Shown here one piece after another: positions 14,132-22,061 of a stretch of 25,596 nucleotides of DNA. Origin of the DNA: RGIG3009 sp045578625 (lineage in GTDB: Bacteria > Bacillota > Clostridia > Oscillospirales > Acutalibacteraceae). How positions within the stretch are numbered: the first letter of the stretch is position 1; each line of letters starts with the position of its first letter. Under the pieces are notes generated by a model, which did no database searches, was not told the origin of the DNA, and saw only the letters and a program-made list of their open reading frames with translations. The position numbers were made by a program, and so were the translations under genes. The stretch spans positions 1 to 25,596 of the forward strand of contig JAZNKN010000008.1 of NCBI GenBank assembly GCA_045578625.1, written 5' to 3'.

Positions 14132-16042
14132 ATGGCCGTAAAAGAAAATAACGCTGTTGGGAATGTGTTTTCGCAGGAAATGTTTCGCGCCTACGATGTG
14201 CTGGGCTGTCACCCTTGTGAGGATGGCTACGTGTTTCGCGTATGGGCACCGCACGCGCACTCGGTCTCGTTGGTCGGTGACTTTAACGAGTGGGATCCGG
14301 CGGCGCAACCGCTTGCCCGCGTGGCAGACAACGGCGTTTGGGAATGCCGCACCGCCGCTGTGCGGGAGTATGACCTTTACAAATATTATATTGTTGGTTC
14401 AAGCGGTGTCGGTGTCATGAAATCCGATCCGTACGCATATCATTATGAGACACGTCCCGGTAACGCTTCGCGAGTGTACGCCTTGCCGGACTACGTCTGG
14501 CAGGACGCTGCGTGGCAAAAGGACAAGGCCAAGCGCTCGGTTTACAACGTGCCGATCAACGTATACGAGGTGCACGTCGGCTCATGGCGGCGTTACGCGG
14601 ACGGCAATGTGTTTTCGTATACCAAGCTGGCGGACGAGCTGATCCCGTACGTGTGCGATATGGGGTATACGCACATCGAGCTGATGCCGCTGATGGAACA
14701 CCCTTACGATGGCTCGTGGGGATACCAGATCACAGGATATTACGCGCCCACCTCCCGCTATGGCACACCGAGCGAGTTGATGGAGTTCGTGGACCGTTGC
14801 CACCAAAATGGCATCGGTGTTATTATGGATTGGGTGCCGGGCCATTTCCCGAAGGATGAATGCGGTCTGTATCGCTTCGACGGGGAGGCCTGCTACGAAT
14901 ATGCAGACCCGCGCAAGGGCGAGCATAAGGAATGGGGGACGTGCGTATTCGATTACGGTCGCCCCGAGGTGTGCAGTTTTCTGATCTCCAACGTGCTGTT
15001 CTGGCTGGAGAAGTATCATATTGACGGCATTCGCGTGGATGCGGTCGCCGCAATGCTTTATCTGGATTATAACCGTCAGGCGGGGGAGTGGATCCCAAAC
15101 CGTCACGGCGGTCACGAAAATCTGGAAGCCGTTGCGTTTCTGCAGCGGTTGAATGAAGCGGTGTTTGCAGCGTTTCCGCACACGATGATGATCGCGGAGG
15201 AGTCCACCGCCTGGCCGTTGGTATCCCGTCCCACCGATGTCGGTGGCTTGGGCTTCAATTACAAGTGGAATATGGGTTGGATGAACGATATGCTGCGGTA
15301 TATCTCGCTGGACCCCTTGTTTCGCAGCGGGAACCACAACGCACTCACGTTCTCGTTTTTCTATGCTTTTTCGGAAAACTTTGTGTTGCCTATCTCGCAC
15401 GATGAGGTGGTATACGGCAAAGGCTCGCTGATGAACAAGATGCCGGGCAGCTATGAGGAGAAGTTTGCCGGTGTCCGCTTGTTTATGGCGTATATGATGG
15501 CGCATCCGGGCAAAAAACTGGTGTTTATGGGAACGGAATTCGGCCAGTTTTCGGAATGGAACTACGCCGCGGAGCTGGACTGGCTGCTGCTGGCGTATCC
15601 GTCTCATTGCGCGCTGCAGCACTATACCCGATCGTTGAACCGCTTTTATCGGGAGCAGGCGCCGCTTTGGCAAAATGACTTTTCGTGGGAAGGGTTCTCC
15701 TGGATCGCCAACGACGATGCGTGGAACAGTGTCATTGCTTTTCGCCGTATCGACCGCCGCGGCGGCGAACTGATCGCCGTGTGTAATTTTACGCCGGTGG
15801 AGCGCAGCGGCTATCGGATCGGTGTGCCGGTATACGGCATTTACGAGGAAGTGTTTACCACGGACGACGCGACCTTTGGTGGTGGCGGCGTTCATAATGG
15901 AACAGTCCGCGCGCAGCGCGTGCCGATGCAAGGGCTGGAACAATCGGTGGAGCTGACGCTGCCGCCGTTGTCGGTACAGTTTTTTAAACTCAAGCGGCGG
16001 TTGCCGCACACGAAAAAGAAACCTGAAGGAGGTCTTGCGTAA
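14132..16042 (+). CDS. glgB: 1,4-alpha-glucan branching enzyme
   Basis: It transfers alpha-1,4 chain segments to make alpha-1,6 branches in glycogen. The 636-residue GH13 protein has an N-terminal CBM48 domain (about 20-110, VFRVWAPHAHSVSLVGDFNEWDP), the catalytic barrel (about 140-520) and a C-terminal beta domain. The catalytic triad is visible: nucleophile D303 in GIRVDAVAAMLY, acid/base E356 in IAEESTAWP and D424 in ISHDEVVYGKGS. DWVPGHFPKD (233-242) is the usual first conserved region. SD GAGAGG precedes ATG 14132. Its stop shares one base with glgC. It is the first gene of a four-gene operon. Confidence 0.97.
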   Translation: MAVKENNAVGNVFSQEMFRAYDVLGCHPCEDGYVFRVWAPHAHSVSLVGDFNEWDPAAQPLARVADNGVWECRTAAVREYDLYKYYIVGSSGVGVMKSDPYAYHYETRPGNASRVYALPDYVWQDAAWQKDKAKRSVYNVPINVYEVHVGSWRRYADGNVFSYTKLADELIPYVCDMGYTHIELMPLMEHPYDGSWGYQITGYYAPTSRYGTPSELMEFVDRCHQNGIGVIMDWVPGHFPKDECGLYRFDGEACYEYADPRKGEHKEWGTCVFDYGRPEVCSFLISNVLFWLEKYHIDGIRVDAVAAMLYLDYNRQAGEWIPNRHGGHENLEAVAFLQRLNEAVFAAFPHTMMIAEESTAWPLVSRPTDVGGLGFNYKWNMGWMNDMLRYISLDPLFRSGNHNALTFSFFYAFSENFVLPISHDEVVYGKGSLMNKMPGSYEEKFAGVRLFMAYMMAHPGKKLVFMGTEFGQFSEWNYAAELDWLLLAYPSHCALQHYTRSLNRFYREQAPLWQNDFSWEGFSWIANDDAWNSVIAFRRIDRRGGELIAVCNFTPVERSGYRIGVPVYGIYEEVFTTDDATFGGGGVHNGTVRAQRVPMQGLEQSVELTLPPLSVQFFKLKRRLPHTKKKPEGGLA

Positions 16043-17259
16043 TGTTTCGCAAGCAAGAATGCGTGGCCATGCTGTTGGCAGGTGGTCAGGGAAGCCGTTT
16101 GTATGCGCTGACGAAGAATATCGCCAAGCCTGCCGTGCCGTATGGCGGCAAGTATCGCATCATTGATTTCCCGCTGTCCAACTGTGTCAATTCCGGTATC
16201 GAGACGGTCGGTGTACTGACGCAGTACCAGCCGCTGGAGCTCAGTGACTATATCGGCTCCGGCCAGCCGTGGGATCTAGACCGTATGGATGCCGGTGTGC
16301 ACCTGTTGCCGCCGTATCAGCGCAACAAGGGCGCCGATTGGTACAAGGGCACCGCCAATGCGATCTATCAGAATATGGTCTTTATCAAACGGTACGATCC
16401 GGAATACGTGCTGGTGCTGTCGGGCGATCATATTTATAAGATGGATTACGCCAAGATGATCGCGGAACATAAGAAGAATAACGCTGACTGCACCATCGCC
16501 GTTATCGAGGTAGAGATGTCTGAGGCAAGCCGTTTCGGTATCCTCAACACCAACGAGGACGGCTCGATCTATGAGTTCGACGAGAAGCCGGCTGTGCCCA
16601 AGAGCAATCTGGCGTCCATGGGTATTTATGTGTTTAACTGGCACAAGCTTCGGAAGTATCTGGAGGAGGACGAGAATGATCCGAACTCGCAGAACGACTT
16701 CGGTAAAAATGTGCTGCCGACGATGCTGGATGCCGGAGAGCGGATGTTTGCCTATCGTTTTGAAGGCTACTGGAAGGATGTCGGCACCATCGACAGCCTG
16801 TGGGAAGCCAATATGGATCTGCTCAATCCTAAGGTGCCATTGGATCTTTCGGATGATACGTGGCGTATTTATTCCCGCACACCGGGTCTGCCGCCGCATT
16901 ACATCAGCGAAACCGCCAAGGTGCAGAATAGTATGATCTCGGAGGGCGGTGACATCCGCGGCACGCTGGAATCCTCACTGATCTTTGCCGGCGTTACGGT
17001 GGAGGAGGGCGCTACGGTGCGTGACTCCATCATTATGCCGGGCGTCGTTGTCAAGAAGGACGCGGTCGTGCAGTACGCGATCGTAGCGGAAAACGCCACC
17101 ATCGGCGAGGGGGCCGTTGTCGGCGAATTGCCGGAGGAGATCTCCGAACTGGACAGCTGGGGCGTGGCCGTCGTGGCTGCCGGTGTGACTGTCGGAGACG
17201 GCTGCCGTATTCCCGCCAAGGCTATGATCGATAGCGATGTCAAAAAGGAGGAAGCATAA
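16042..17259 (+). CDS. glgC: Glucose-1-phosphate adenylyltransferase, catalytic subunit
   Basis: It makes ADP-glucose from glucose-1-phosphate and ATP, the committed step of glycogen synthesis. The 405-residue protein has the N-terminal nucleotidyltransferase domain with the intact glycine-rich loop LLAGGQGSRLYALTK (11-25), KPAVPYGGKYRIIDFPLSN, the metal-binding SGDHIYKMDY (127-136) and a glucose-1-phosphate region near FDEKPAVPKSNLASMGIYVF. The C-terminal part is a left-handed beta-helix (about 300-390). SD AAGGAGG lies at the end of glgB. GlgD follows after 1 nt and probably pairs with it. Confidence 0.97.
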   Translation: MFRKQECVAMLLAGGQGSRLYALTKNIAKPAVPYGGKYRIIDFPLSNCVNSGIETVGVLTQYQPLELSDYIGSGQPWDLDRMDAGVHLLPPYQRNKGADWYKGTANAIYQNMVFIKRYDPEYVLVLSGDHIYKMDYAKMIAEHKKNNADCTIAVIEVEMSEASRFGILNTNEDGSIYEFDEKPAVPKSNLASMGIYVFNWHKLRKYLEEDENDPNSQNDFGKNVLPTMLDAGERMFAYRFEGYWKDVGTIDSLWEANMDLLNPKVPLDLSDDTWRIYSRTPGLPPHYISETAKVQNSMISEGGDIRGTLESSLIFAGVTVEEGATVRDSIIMPGVVVKKDAVVQYAIVAENATIGEGAVVGELPEEISELDSWGVAVVAAGVTVGDGCRIPAKAMIDSDVKKEEA

Positions 17260-17260
17260 G

Positions 17261-18373
17261 ATGCGTTACAATACGACACTGGGTCTGTTGTTTTCCAATA
17301 TGCATGACGATGCCCTGCCGGAGCTGACCGCTGTCCGCGCCATGGGTTCGGTACCTTTCGGCGGCCGTTATCGCCTTATCGACTTTGCGCTGTCCAATCT
17401 GGTCAACGCCGGCGTATCCAAGGTCGGCGTCGTCACCAAGAGTAACTACCAGTCGCTGATGGATCACCTCGGCTCGGGTAAAGCGTGGGATCTGTCCCGC
17501 AAGACAGAGGGCTTGTATTTCCTGCCGCCGTTCGGCGGCGGGGAGGAGCAATATGACGGCCGCATCTCATCGTTGGCCGGCGTGATGACCTTCTTGCGCA
17601 ATTCTAAGGAAGAATATGTGATCCTGTCTGACTGCCACTTTGTTGGCAACATCAATTATCGTAAGCTGATCGATGCGCACATCGAAAGCGGCGCGGAGGT
17701 CACGATGGCGTGTCTCAACGGCGAGCTGCCGGAAAACATTTTCTCGCCGGTGGTGGCAACGGATGAGACCGGCCGCATTACCGATATGATCATTACCGAT
17801 CACAGCAGCGGTCCTGTTACCTATGGCCTGGGTCTGTACATCCTGTCGCGGCAGCTGCTGATGCAGTTTGTAGACGTCGCCGTCAGCCGCAATCAGCGCA
17901 GTTTCGAATGGGACGTGCTGCAGCGTCACGTCAGCGACCGCCGTCTGTATGCGTATATGGTTCCGGAATACACGATGGTGATCTCTTCGCTGGAGAGCTT
18001 CTTCCGCGCAAACTACGCGTTGTTGGATGCCTCGGTGCGTGAAAAGTTGTTTGTCAGCAAGCGCCCGATCTATACCAAGGTACGCGATTGCTCACCGGCA
18101 CTGTATGGTCTCCACGCCGACGTATCGGCCTCGCTGATCGCCGACGGCTGCAAGATCGACGGTGAGGTGGAAAACTCCATTGTGTTCCGCAATGTTCACG
18201 TCTCACGCGGAGCGAAAGTGCGCAACTGTATTTTGATGCAGGGCAGTATGATCGGTGCCAACACCGATCTGGATTACGTCATCACCGATAAACACGTGTG
18301 TGTCCGCGACGGTCGTTCGCTAAAGGGCTGCGAGGGCTATCCGGTCACCATTCGTAAAAATACCATGGTATAA
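17261..18373 (+). CDS. glgD: GlgD, non-catalytic subunit of ADP-glucose pyrophosphorylase
   Basis: GlgD is a GlgC paralogue found in Firmicutes that raises activity of the GlgC-GlgD enzyme. The 370-residue protein aligns with GlgC (VPFGGRYRLIDFALSNLVNAG, HLGSGKAWDLSR, beta-helix tail). It has lost the catalytic features: the glycine-rich loop is replaced by LLFSNMHDDALPEL, and the metal-site SGDHIYKMDY is SDCHFVGNINY. The start at 17261 is chosen over an upstream in-frame ATG at 17237 because AAAGGAGGAA (17244-17253) is properly placed before it. glgA follows after 13 nt. Confidence 0.96.
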   Translation: MRYNTTLGLLFSNMHDDALPELTAVRAMGSVPFGGRYRLIDFALSNLVNAGVSKVGVVTKSNYQSLMDHLGSGKAWDLSRKTEGLYFLPPFGGGEEQYDGRISSLAGVMTFLRNSKEEYVILSDCHFVGNINYRKLIDAHIESGAEVTMACLNGELPENIFSPVVATDETGRITDMIITDHSSGPVTYGLGLYILSRQLLMQFVDVAVSRNQRSFEWDVLQRHVSDRRLYAYMVPEYTMVISSLESFFRANYALLDASVREKLFVSKRPIYTKVRDCSPALYGLHADVSASLIADGCKIDGEVENSIVFRNVHVSRGAKVRNCILMQGSMIGANTDLDYVITDKHVCVRDGRSLKGCEGYPVTIRKNTMV

Positions 18374-18386
18374 AAGGAGAGTACGC

Positions 18387-19814
18387 ATGAAAGTATTATA
18401 CGCGACCAGTGAGGCACGCCCCTTTGCTGCATCGGGTGGTTTGGCGGATGTCGCCGGCTCATTGCCCCGCGCCCTGCGTACCCGCCTGGTAGGTTGCCGT
18501 GTCGTGATGCCGCTGTACGAGGCTGTGCCTCAGGAGTTGCGGGGGTCTATGACCTTCCTCACCAGCTTTTCCGTGCCGGTGGCGTGGCGGCGGCAGTATT
18601 GCGGCGTGTTTGAAGCCAAGCATAATGGCGTGATCTATTATCTGCTGGATAACCAGTATTATTTTAAGCGCACCGGTCTGTACGGCCATTATGACGACGC
18701 CGAGCGCTTTGCGTTCTTCTCACGAGCCGTGCTGGAGATGCTGCGCTATATCGATTTTAAGCCGGATATTCTGCATGCCAACGACTGGCAGTGCGCCTTG
18801 GTGCCGGTGTATCATACGCTGTTCTACGCTAAGGAAGAGCTGTACAGCAAGATGCGAACGGTGTACACCATCCACAACATCCAGTATCAAGGCAAATACG
18901 GTCTGGAGATCATGGAGGACGTGTTCGGTCTGCCGCAAAGTGCCCGCGATTTTATGGAGCAGGACGGCTGCCTCAACTTGATGAAGGCCGGCATTGAAGC
19001 CGCCGACCGTGTCACCACGGTGAGCGGCACCTATGCCAAGGAGATTCTGGATCCGTGGTTCTCGCACGGGCTGGATCCCATCCTGCGTCTGCGGGAGTGG
19101 AAGCTGACCGGTATCCTTAACGGTATTGACACGGTTCAGAACGATCCGGCGACGGATCCCGCACTGTACGCACCGTATTCCGCGGACGACCTGTCCGGCA
19201 AGGCAGAAAACAAGCGTGCGCTGCAGGAGCGTCTGGGTTTACCGATCCGTGCGGACGTGCCGCTGATCGGTATGGTCAGCCGCTTGGCGTCGCACAAGGG
19301 CTTTGATCTTGTTAAGAACATTCAGGAGGAACTGCTGCAGGAGGACGTGCAGATGGTCGTCCTCGGTTCGGGTGAGTGGGCGTATGAGACCTTCTTCCGC
19401 GAGATGTATGCTAAGTATCCCGAAAAATTCTGCTTCTGTTCCGGCTTCGTGCCGGAATTGGCACAGAAGATCTACGCCGCGTCCGATCTGTTCCTGATGC
19501 CCTCCAAGAGTGAGCCTTGTGGCTTGTCGCAGATGCTGGCGTGTCGGTACGGCGCAGTGCCGATCGTACGTGAAACGGGCGGTCTGAAGGACTCCATCCA
19601 CGATTGCGGCGATGGGGAAGGAAACGGCTTCACGTTCCAAACCTATAATGCACAGGATATGCTTCACGCGATCCACCGCGGTCTGGGTGCCTATCACAAC
19701 AAGAACGATTGGCCGCTGATCGTTGACCGCGCCATGCGCAGTGATTTCAGTTGGGGACGCTCGGCAAACGAGTATATCCGGCTGTATAAGTCGCTGTTGA
19801 AAGAAACGCAGTAA
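18387..19814 (+). CDS. glgA: Glycogen synthase (ADP-glucose type, GT5)
   Basis: It extends alpha-1,4-glucan chains using ADP-glucose. The 475-residue protein shows the GT5 architecture: N-terminal domain with FAASGGLADVAGSLPRAL (13-30), HANDWQCALVPVYH, YTIHNIQYQGKYG, TVSGTYAKEI and NGIDT; C-terminal domain with IGMVSRLASHKGFDLV, LGSGEWAYE and the E-x7-E-type motif SKSEPCGLSQMLACRYGAVPI... (written in part). Position 15, lysine in the E. coli KTGGL motif that binds ADP-glucose, is alanine here. SD AAAGGAG precedes ATG 18387. Last gene of the operon. Confidence 0.97.
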   Translation: MKVLYATSEARPFAASGGLADVAGSLPRALRTRLVGCRVVMPLYEAVPQELRGSMTFLTSFSVPVAWRRQYCGVFEAKHNGVIYYLLDNQYYFKRTGLYGHYDDAERFAFFSRAVLEMLRYIDFKPDILHANDWQCALVPVYHTLFYAKEELYSKMRTVYTIHNIQYQGKYGLEIMEDVFGLPQSARDFMEQDGCLNLMKAGIEAADRVTTVSGTYAKEILDPWFSHGLDPILRLREWKLTGILNGIDTVQNDPATDPALYAPYSADDLSGKAENKRALQERLGLPIRADVPLIGMVSRLASHKGFDLVKNIQEELLQEDVQMVVLGSGEWAYETFFREMYAKYPEKFCFCSGFVPELAQKIYAASDLFLMPSKSEPCGLSQMLACRYGAVPIVRETGGLKDSIHDCGDGEGNGFTFQTYNAQDMLHAIHRGLGAYHNKNDWPLIVDRAMRSDFSWGRSANEYIRLYKSLLKETQ

Positions 19815-19818
19815 AAGA

Positions 19819-19854
19819 AAACAGAGACGATTCGCGGATCGTCTCTGTTTTTTA
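19819..19854. terminator. Bidirectional terminator between glgA and the XRE gene
   Basis: A perfect 14-bp stem (19819-19832 with 19839-19852), 6-nt loop, T-tract on the plus side and an A-rich flank that gives a T-tract on the minus side. It serves glgA and may also end the convergent regulator gene 42 nt away. Confidence 0.93.
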
Positions 19855-19895
19855 TGTTGAAAAACGATAAGAGATTTTGTATAATAACTAACGGA

Positions 19896-20567
19896 TCATA
19901 TCTTTCCCAACTTGCTTTCCGCGTTTTTCAGCAGATTGAGCAGGGAAGCGGCAAACAAGGGATACACCTTGGACAGCTCGCTCGGCAGCAGTGCCGGCAC
20001 CTGCTCCTTCGGTGCGGATTGCGGTACCAGTATGCCCACGCGCGCAGCGCTTAGGCTCATGGCGCCGGCGGCGGCCGGCTGATACAACTCGGCAGGGACG
20101 GAGAACATCGCCGCGGAGTTGCGTTTGTCGGCGGCGTACAAAGCACGGAACATCGTGTAGATCGCCAGATTGAGGTACGTCGTTACCTCAGTGGTGAGCT
20201 CCTTGTTGTCGTACCGCTGCAGCAAGCCGAACAGCAGATTGGTCGCGTTGACGACCAGCTTTTTGTTGAGTACCGGTAGTACGCTGCCGGTCACGTGGCT
20301 GTCGTTGGCGTTGGGATCGCCCTCCGGAATGTCGTCCACCGAAATGACCGCACCGGACTTATCTACTGTACGTCCGAGCAGGTAATCGCAGGAGACCTCA
20401 TAAAAATCCGCAGCGCGTACGACAAAATCCAAGCCACACTCGCGAATACCTTTTTCGTAATGCGAGAGCAGGGCTTGTGATATTTTCAGTTCGGCGGCCG
20501 CCTGCTTTTGACTGATCCCGCGCTCCTTGCGCAGCAGCGTCAGCACGCGGGGGAAGATAGTGTTCAT
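19896..20567 (-). CDS. XRE-family transcriptional regulator with long alpha-helical C-terminal domain
   Basis: A 223-residue protein. Residues 5-65 are a helix-turn-helix XRE domain (LRKERGISQKQAAAELKISQALLSHYEKG, written in part, then SCDYLLGR). The remainder, about 85-223, is a mainly helical, Ala- and Leu-rich domain with no motif I recognise; related regulators are common in Ruminococcaceae but the ligand and regulon are unknown to me. SD AGGAG is 9 nt before the start. Its promoter overlaps operator-like repeats shared with the divergent phosphatase gene, suggesting autoregulation and control of that gene. Confidence 0.88.
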   Translation of the reverse strand: MNTIFPRVLTLLRKERGISQKQAAAELKISQALLSHYEKGIRECGLDFVVRAADFYEVSCDYLLGRTVDKSGAVISVDDIPEGDPNANDSHVTGSVLPVLNKKLVVNATNLLFGLLQRYDNKELTTEVTTYLNLAIYTMFRALYAADKRNSAAMFSVPAELYQPAAAGAMSLSAARVGILVPQSAPKEQVPALLPSELSKVYPLFAASLLNLLKNAESKLGKI

Positions 20568-20606
20568 GGGTTCGATCTCCTGTCTAAATTATACGGTGCG
20601 TTTTAG

Positions 20607-20635
20607 ATTATAGCGCGCGTGATACAATTTGTAAA
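20607..20635 (-). promoter_or_regulatory. Sigma-A promoter of the XRE regulator gene
   Basis: On the minus strand, TTTACA (20635-20630), exactly 17 nt, TATAAT (20612-20607). A second TATAAT (20593-20588) has no matching -35. Confidence 0.8.
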
Positions 20636-20641
20636 GTACAA
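20620..20641. promoter_or_regulatory. Operator-like repeats and divergent promoter in the XRE/phosphatase spacer
   Basis: Three alternating half-sites are packed together: TACAA (20623-20627), TTGTA (20629-20633) and TACAA (20637-20641), giving two overlapping palindromes. They cover the -35 of the XRE promoter and an extended -10 (TGATACAAT, 20620-20628) that could drive the phosphatase gene. XRE regulators commonly bind such dyads over their own promoter. Confidence 0.5.
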
Positions 20642-20667
20642 TTTTCGTGAAAAGCGAGGAAAATTCT

Positions 20668-21294
20668 ATGAAAAACTACAAATTTCACTTAATTCGACAC
20701 GGTATGACCGAAGCAAACGAGAAAGGGCTGTACCTCGGCAGCACCGATCTGCCGCTGTCTGCTGTTGGTCTGCGTGACCTGCTGAATAAAAGGGATGAGG
20801 CGATCTACCCCGAGGCGACGCGGTTTTATACCAGTCCGCTGTCGCGCTGCCGCCAGACGTTGGAGGTGCTGTATCCCGGCTGCGAACCGACCGCGCTTTC
20901 GGGGTTGGCTGAGTGCGATTTCGGAGTGTGGGAAGGTAAGAGCGCTGCCGAATTGCAAAACGATGAGGAGTTCCACCGTTGGATCTCGGGCGAATTGAAG
21001 GAGATCCCCGGCGGCGAAGCCACCGAGCTGTTTCAGCAGCGTGTGATGGCCGCATTTGAGTATCTGGTCGAGGACGCGATGAAAAGCGGTGACAGCGATA
21101 CAGTCGTCTGCACTCACGGCGGCGTCATTATGATGATCATGGCGGCATACGCCTTACCCCGCGCGGATATGTCGGCGTGGGGCGCGGAAAGCGGCTGCGG
21201 CTTCACCCTGCGTGTGACACCGTCGCTATGGATGCGCGAGCCGATCGCAGAGGCGATCGATTACGTCCCGCTGATCCCTGCCGAAGGGAACTGA
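20668..21294 (+). CDS. Histidine phosphatase (phosphoglycerate mutase-like) family protein
   Basis: A 208-residue member of the histidine phosphatase superfamily. The catalytic phosphohistidine lies in LIRHGMTEAN (about 7-16); further conserved parts are YTSPLSRCRQT (second Arg pocket), ECDFGVWEGK (acid region) and VCTHGGVIMMIM with the second His. The substrate cannot be read from sequence; relatives include alpha-ribazole phosphatase (CobC) and small-sugar phosphatases, and no cobalamin genes are nearby. ATG 20668 is preferred to an in-frame GTG at 20647 because of the GAGGA site at 20655-20659. Divergent from the XRE gene. Confidence 0.9.
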   Translation: MKNYKFHLIRHGMTEANEKGLYLGSTDLPLSAVGLRDLLNKRDEAIYPEATRFYTSPLSRCRQTLEVLYPGCEPTALSGLAECDFGVWEGKSAAELQNDEEFHRWISGELKEIPGGEATELFQQRVMAAFEYLVEDAMKSGDSDTVVCTHGGVIMMIMAAYALPRADMSAWGAESGCGFTLRVTPSLWMREPIAEAIDYVPLIPAEGN

Positions 21295-21298
21295 AAGA

Positions 21299-21330
21299 AA
21301 ACGCCCGATGTCGCTTGACATCGGGCGTTT
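21299..21330. terminator. Bidirectional terminator between the phosphatase gene and the 6S-like RNA
   Basis: A perfect 14-bp stem (21299-21312 with 21317-21330) with a GCTT loop. On the minus strand it is followed by TTTTCTTT, the better T-tract; on the plus strand by TTTGATCGTTTT. Confidence 0.9.
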
Positions 21331-21344
21331 GATCGTTTTGTTAT

Positions 21345-21531
21345 CCCCGCTCTGCCGTAATATCCCCCGGATAACCTGCTACTATTATAAGCAGGTGGGT
21401 GCCCGCCCAAAAGGTTCGTGCTCCCTTCGTCCCGCACAGGCGGGGAGGTCTGCAATCCGCTTTCGGAGCCCAGCTCCCGTATTCTAACTGTAGTAGGGTT
21501 ATAAGGGGACGGTCCACGCACAGAGCAGGGG
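21345..21531 (-). ncRNA. ssrS: 6S-like (SsrS-type) structured RNA; strand uncertain
   Basis: This 187-nt non-coding stretch folds into a long interrupted rod. The closing helix is CCCCGCTCTG (21345-21354) with CAGAGCAGGGG (21521-21531). Further helices are 21363-21367/21505-21509, 21371-21376/21497-21502 and 21379-21384/21491-21496. Then comes a large asymmetric central bubble and a terminal region of short GC-rich hairpins. Length, rod shape and open bubble fit 6S RNA, which binds the sigma-A polymerase holoenzyme by mimicking an open promoter. The minus strand is favoured because a terminator with a good T-tract follows 15 nt after the rod and because the RNA begins about 10 nt after the DUF1292 stop. 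Against this, the plus strand has TTGACA (21315) and TGTTAT (21339) with an 18-nt spacer. The identification is structural, not by covariance search. Confidence 0.5.
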
Positions 21532-21540
21532 ACACAGCAC

Positions 21541-21846
21541 TTATTGGCCTTCCAGTTCCTCGACCTCGTACAGGTCAGCCAGACGCTCCTCAAAGATACC
21601 GGCGATCTCTTCAAACTCGTCGTCATCCTCGATGGGGAGCAGTAGGTCCTCGCCGTTTTCCTCCTTGACCGTCAGGATGACCAGCTCGCCGTCATCGTTG
21701 ATCAGGTCGGAAGGATTGTCATACACCGGCACCAGAGCCACATAGCGGCCGTCATCGGTCTCGATGGCGTCCAGGATCTCGAACTGGTGCTGATTGCCCT
21801 CGTCATCCACAACGGTGACGAGATCGTTTCCGTATTCCTCAGACAT
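21541..21846 (-). CDS. DUF1292 family acidic small protein
   Basis: A 101-residue, very acidic protein with the DUF1292 (YrzB-like) pattern: VTVVDDEGNQHQFEILDAIE, YVALVPVYD, ELVILTVKEENGEDLLLPIEDDDEFEEIAGIFEERL (in part). The family is widespread in Firmicutes; its function is unknown. GGAG SD lies 8 nt before the start. Its own promoter is clear at 21893-21921. No terminator separates it from the 6S-like RNA, so both may be in one transcript. Confidence 0.9.
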   Translation of the reverse strand: MSEEYGNDLVTVVDDEGNQHQFEILDAIETDDGRYVALVPVYDNPSDLINDDGELVILTVKEENGEDLLLPIEDDDEFEEIAGIFEERLADLYEVEELEGQ

Positions 21847-21892
21847 TTTACATTCTCCATTCTTACACGGCGTTGCCGTTCTCTACCCTTTA

Positions 21893-21921
21893 ATATTACC
21901 TTGTTTTCGGCTGTTCGTCAA
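21893..21921 (-). promoter_or_regulatory. Sigma-A promoter of the DUF1292 gene
   Basis: On the minus strand, TTGACG (21921-21916), 17 nt, TAATAT (21898-21893). The transcript would have a leader of about 40 nt. Confidence 0.8.
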
Positions 21922-21949
21922 GCCAAAAGTTGCCGGAGATGCTCAACAA

Positions 21950-21988
21950 GAAAAAGTTCACAAAAAGACGGAAAAAGTTCACAAAAAG
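21950..21988 (+). promoter_or_regulatory. Two perfect 18-bp direct repeats, 21-bp period: activator-site candidate
   Basis: GAAAAAGTTCACAAAAAG occurs at 21950-21967 and again at 21971-21988, separated by 3 bp, ending 2 bp before the -35 box of the next promoter. Direct repeats centred two helical turns apart are typical for LytTR response regulators (AgrA, VirR, PlnC classes). The core AAAGTTCAC matches eight of nine positions of the AgrA-type consensus as I remember it. The binding protein is not in the window. Confidence 0.6.
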
Positions 21989-21990
21989 TA

Positions 21991-22019
21991 TTGACAGATA
22001 CACGGAAATATGGTACAGT
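21991..22019 (+). promoter_or_regulatory. Sigma-A promoter of the mini-ORF RNA
   Basis: TTGACA (21991-21996), 17-nt spacer, TACAGT (22014-22019) with TGG extended -10. Start of transcription is expected at about 22026. Confidence 0.85.
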
Positions 22020-22061
22020 ATAGATGACAAAAGGAAAGACAAGACGAGACCGAATAAAGAA

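Noticed and set aside
14582..16009. Long minus-strand ORF (475 residues) opposite glgB
   Set aside because: glgB is unambiguous with all catalytic residues; the antisense frame has no SD and arises from GC-rich codon use.
21787..22023. Small plus-strand ORFs at 21787-22023
   Set aside because: They cover the DUF1292 promoter, the direct repeats and the RNA promoter, and lack SD sites and family features.
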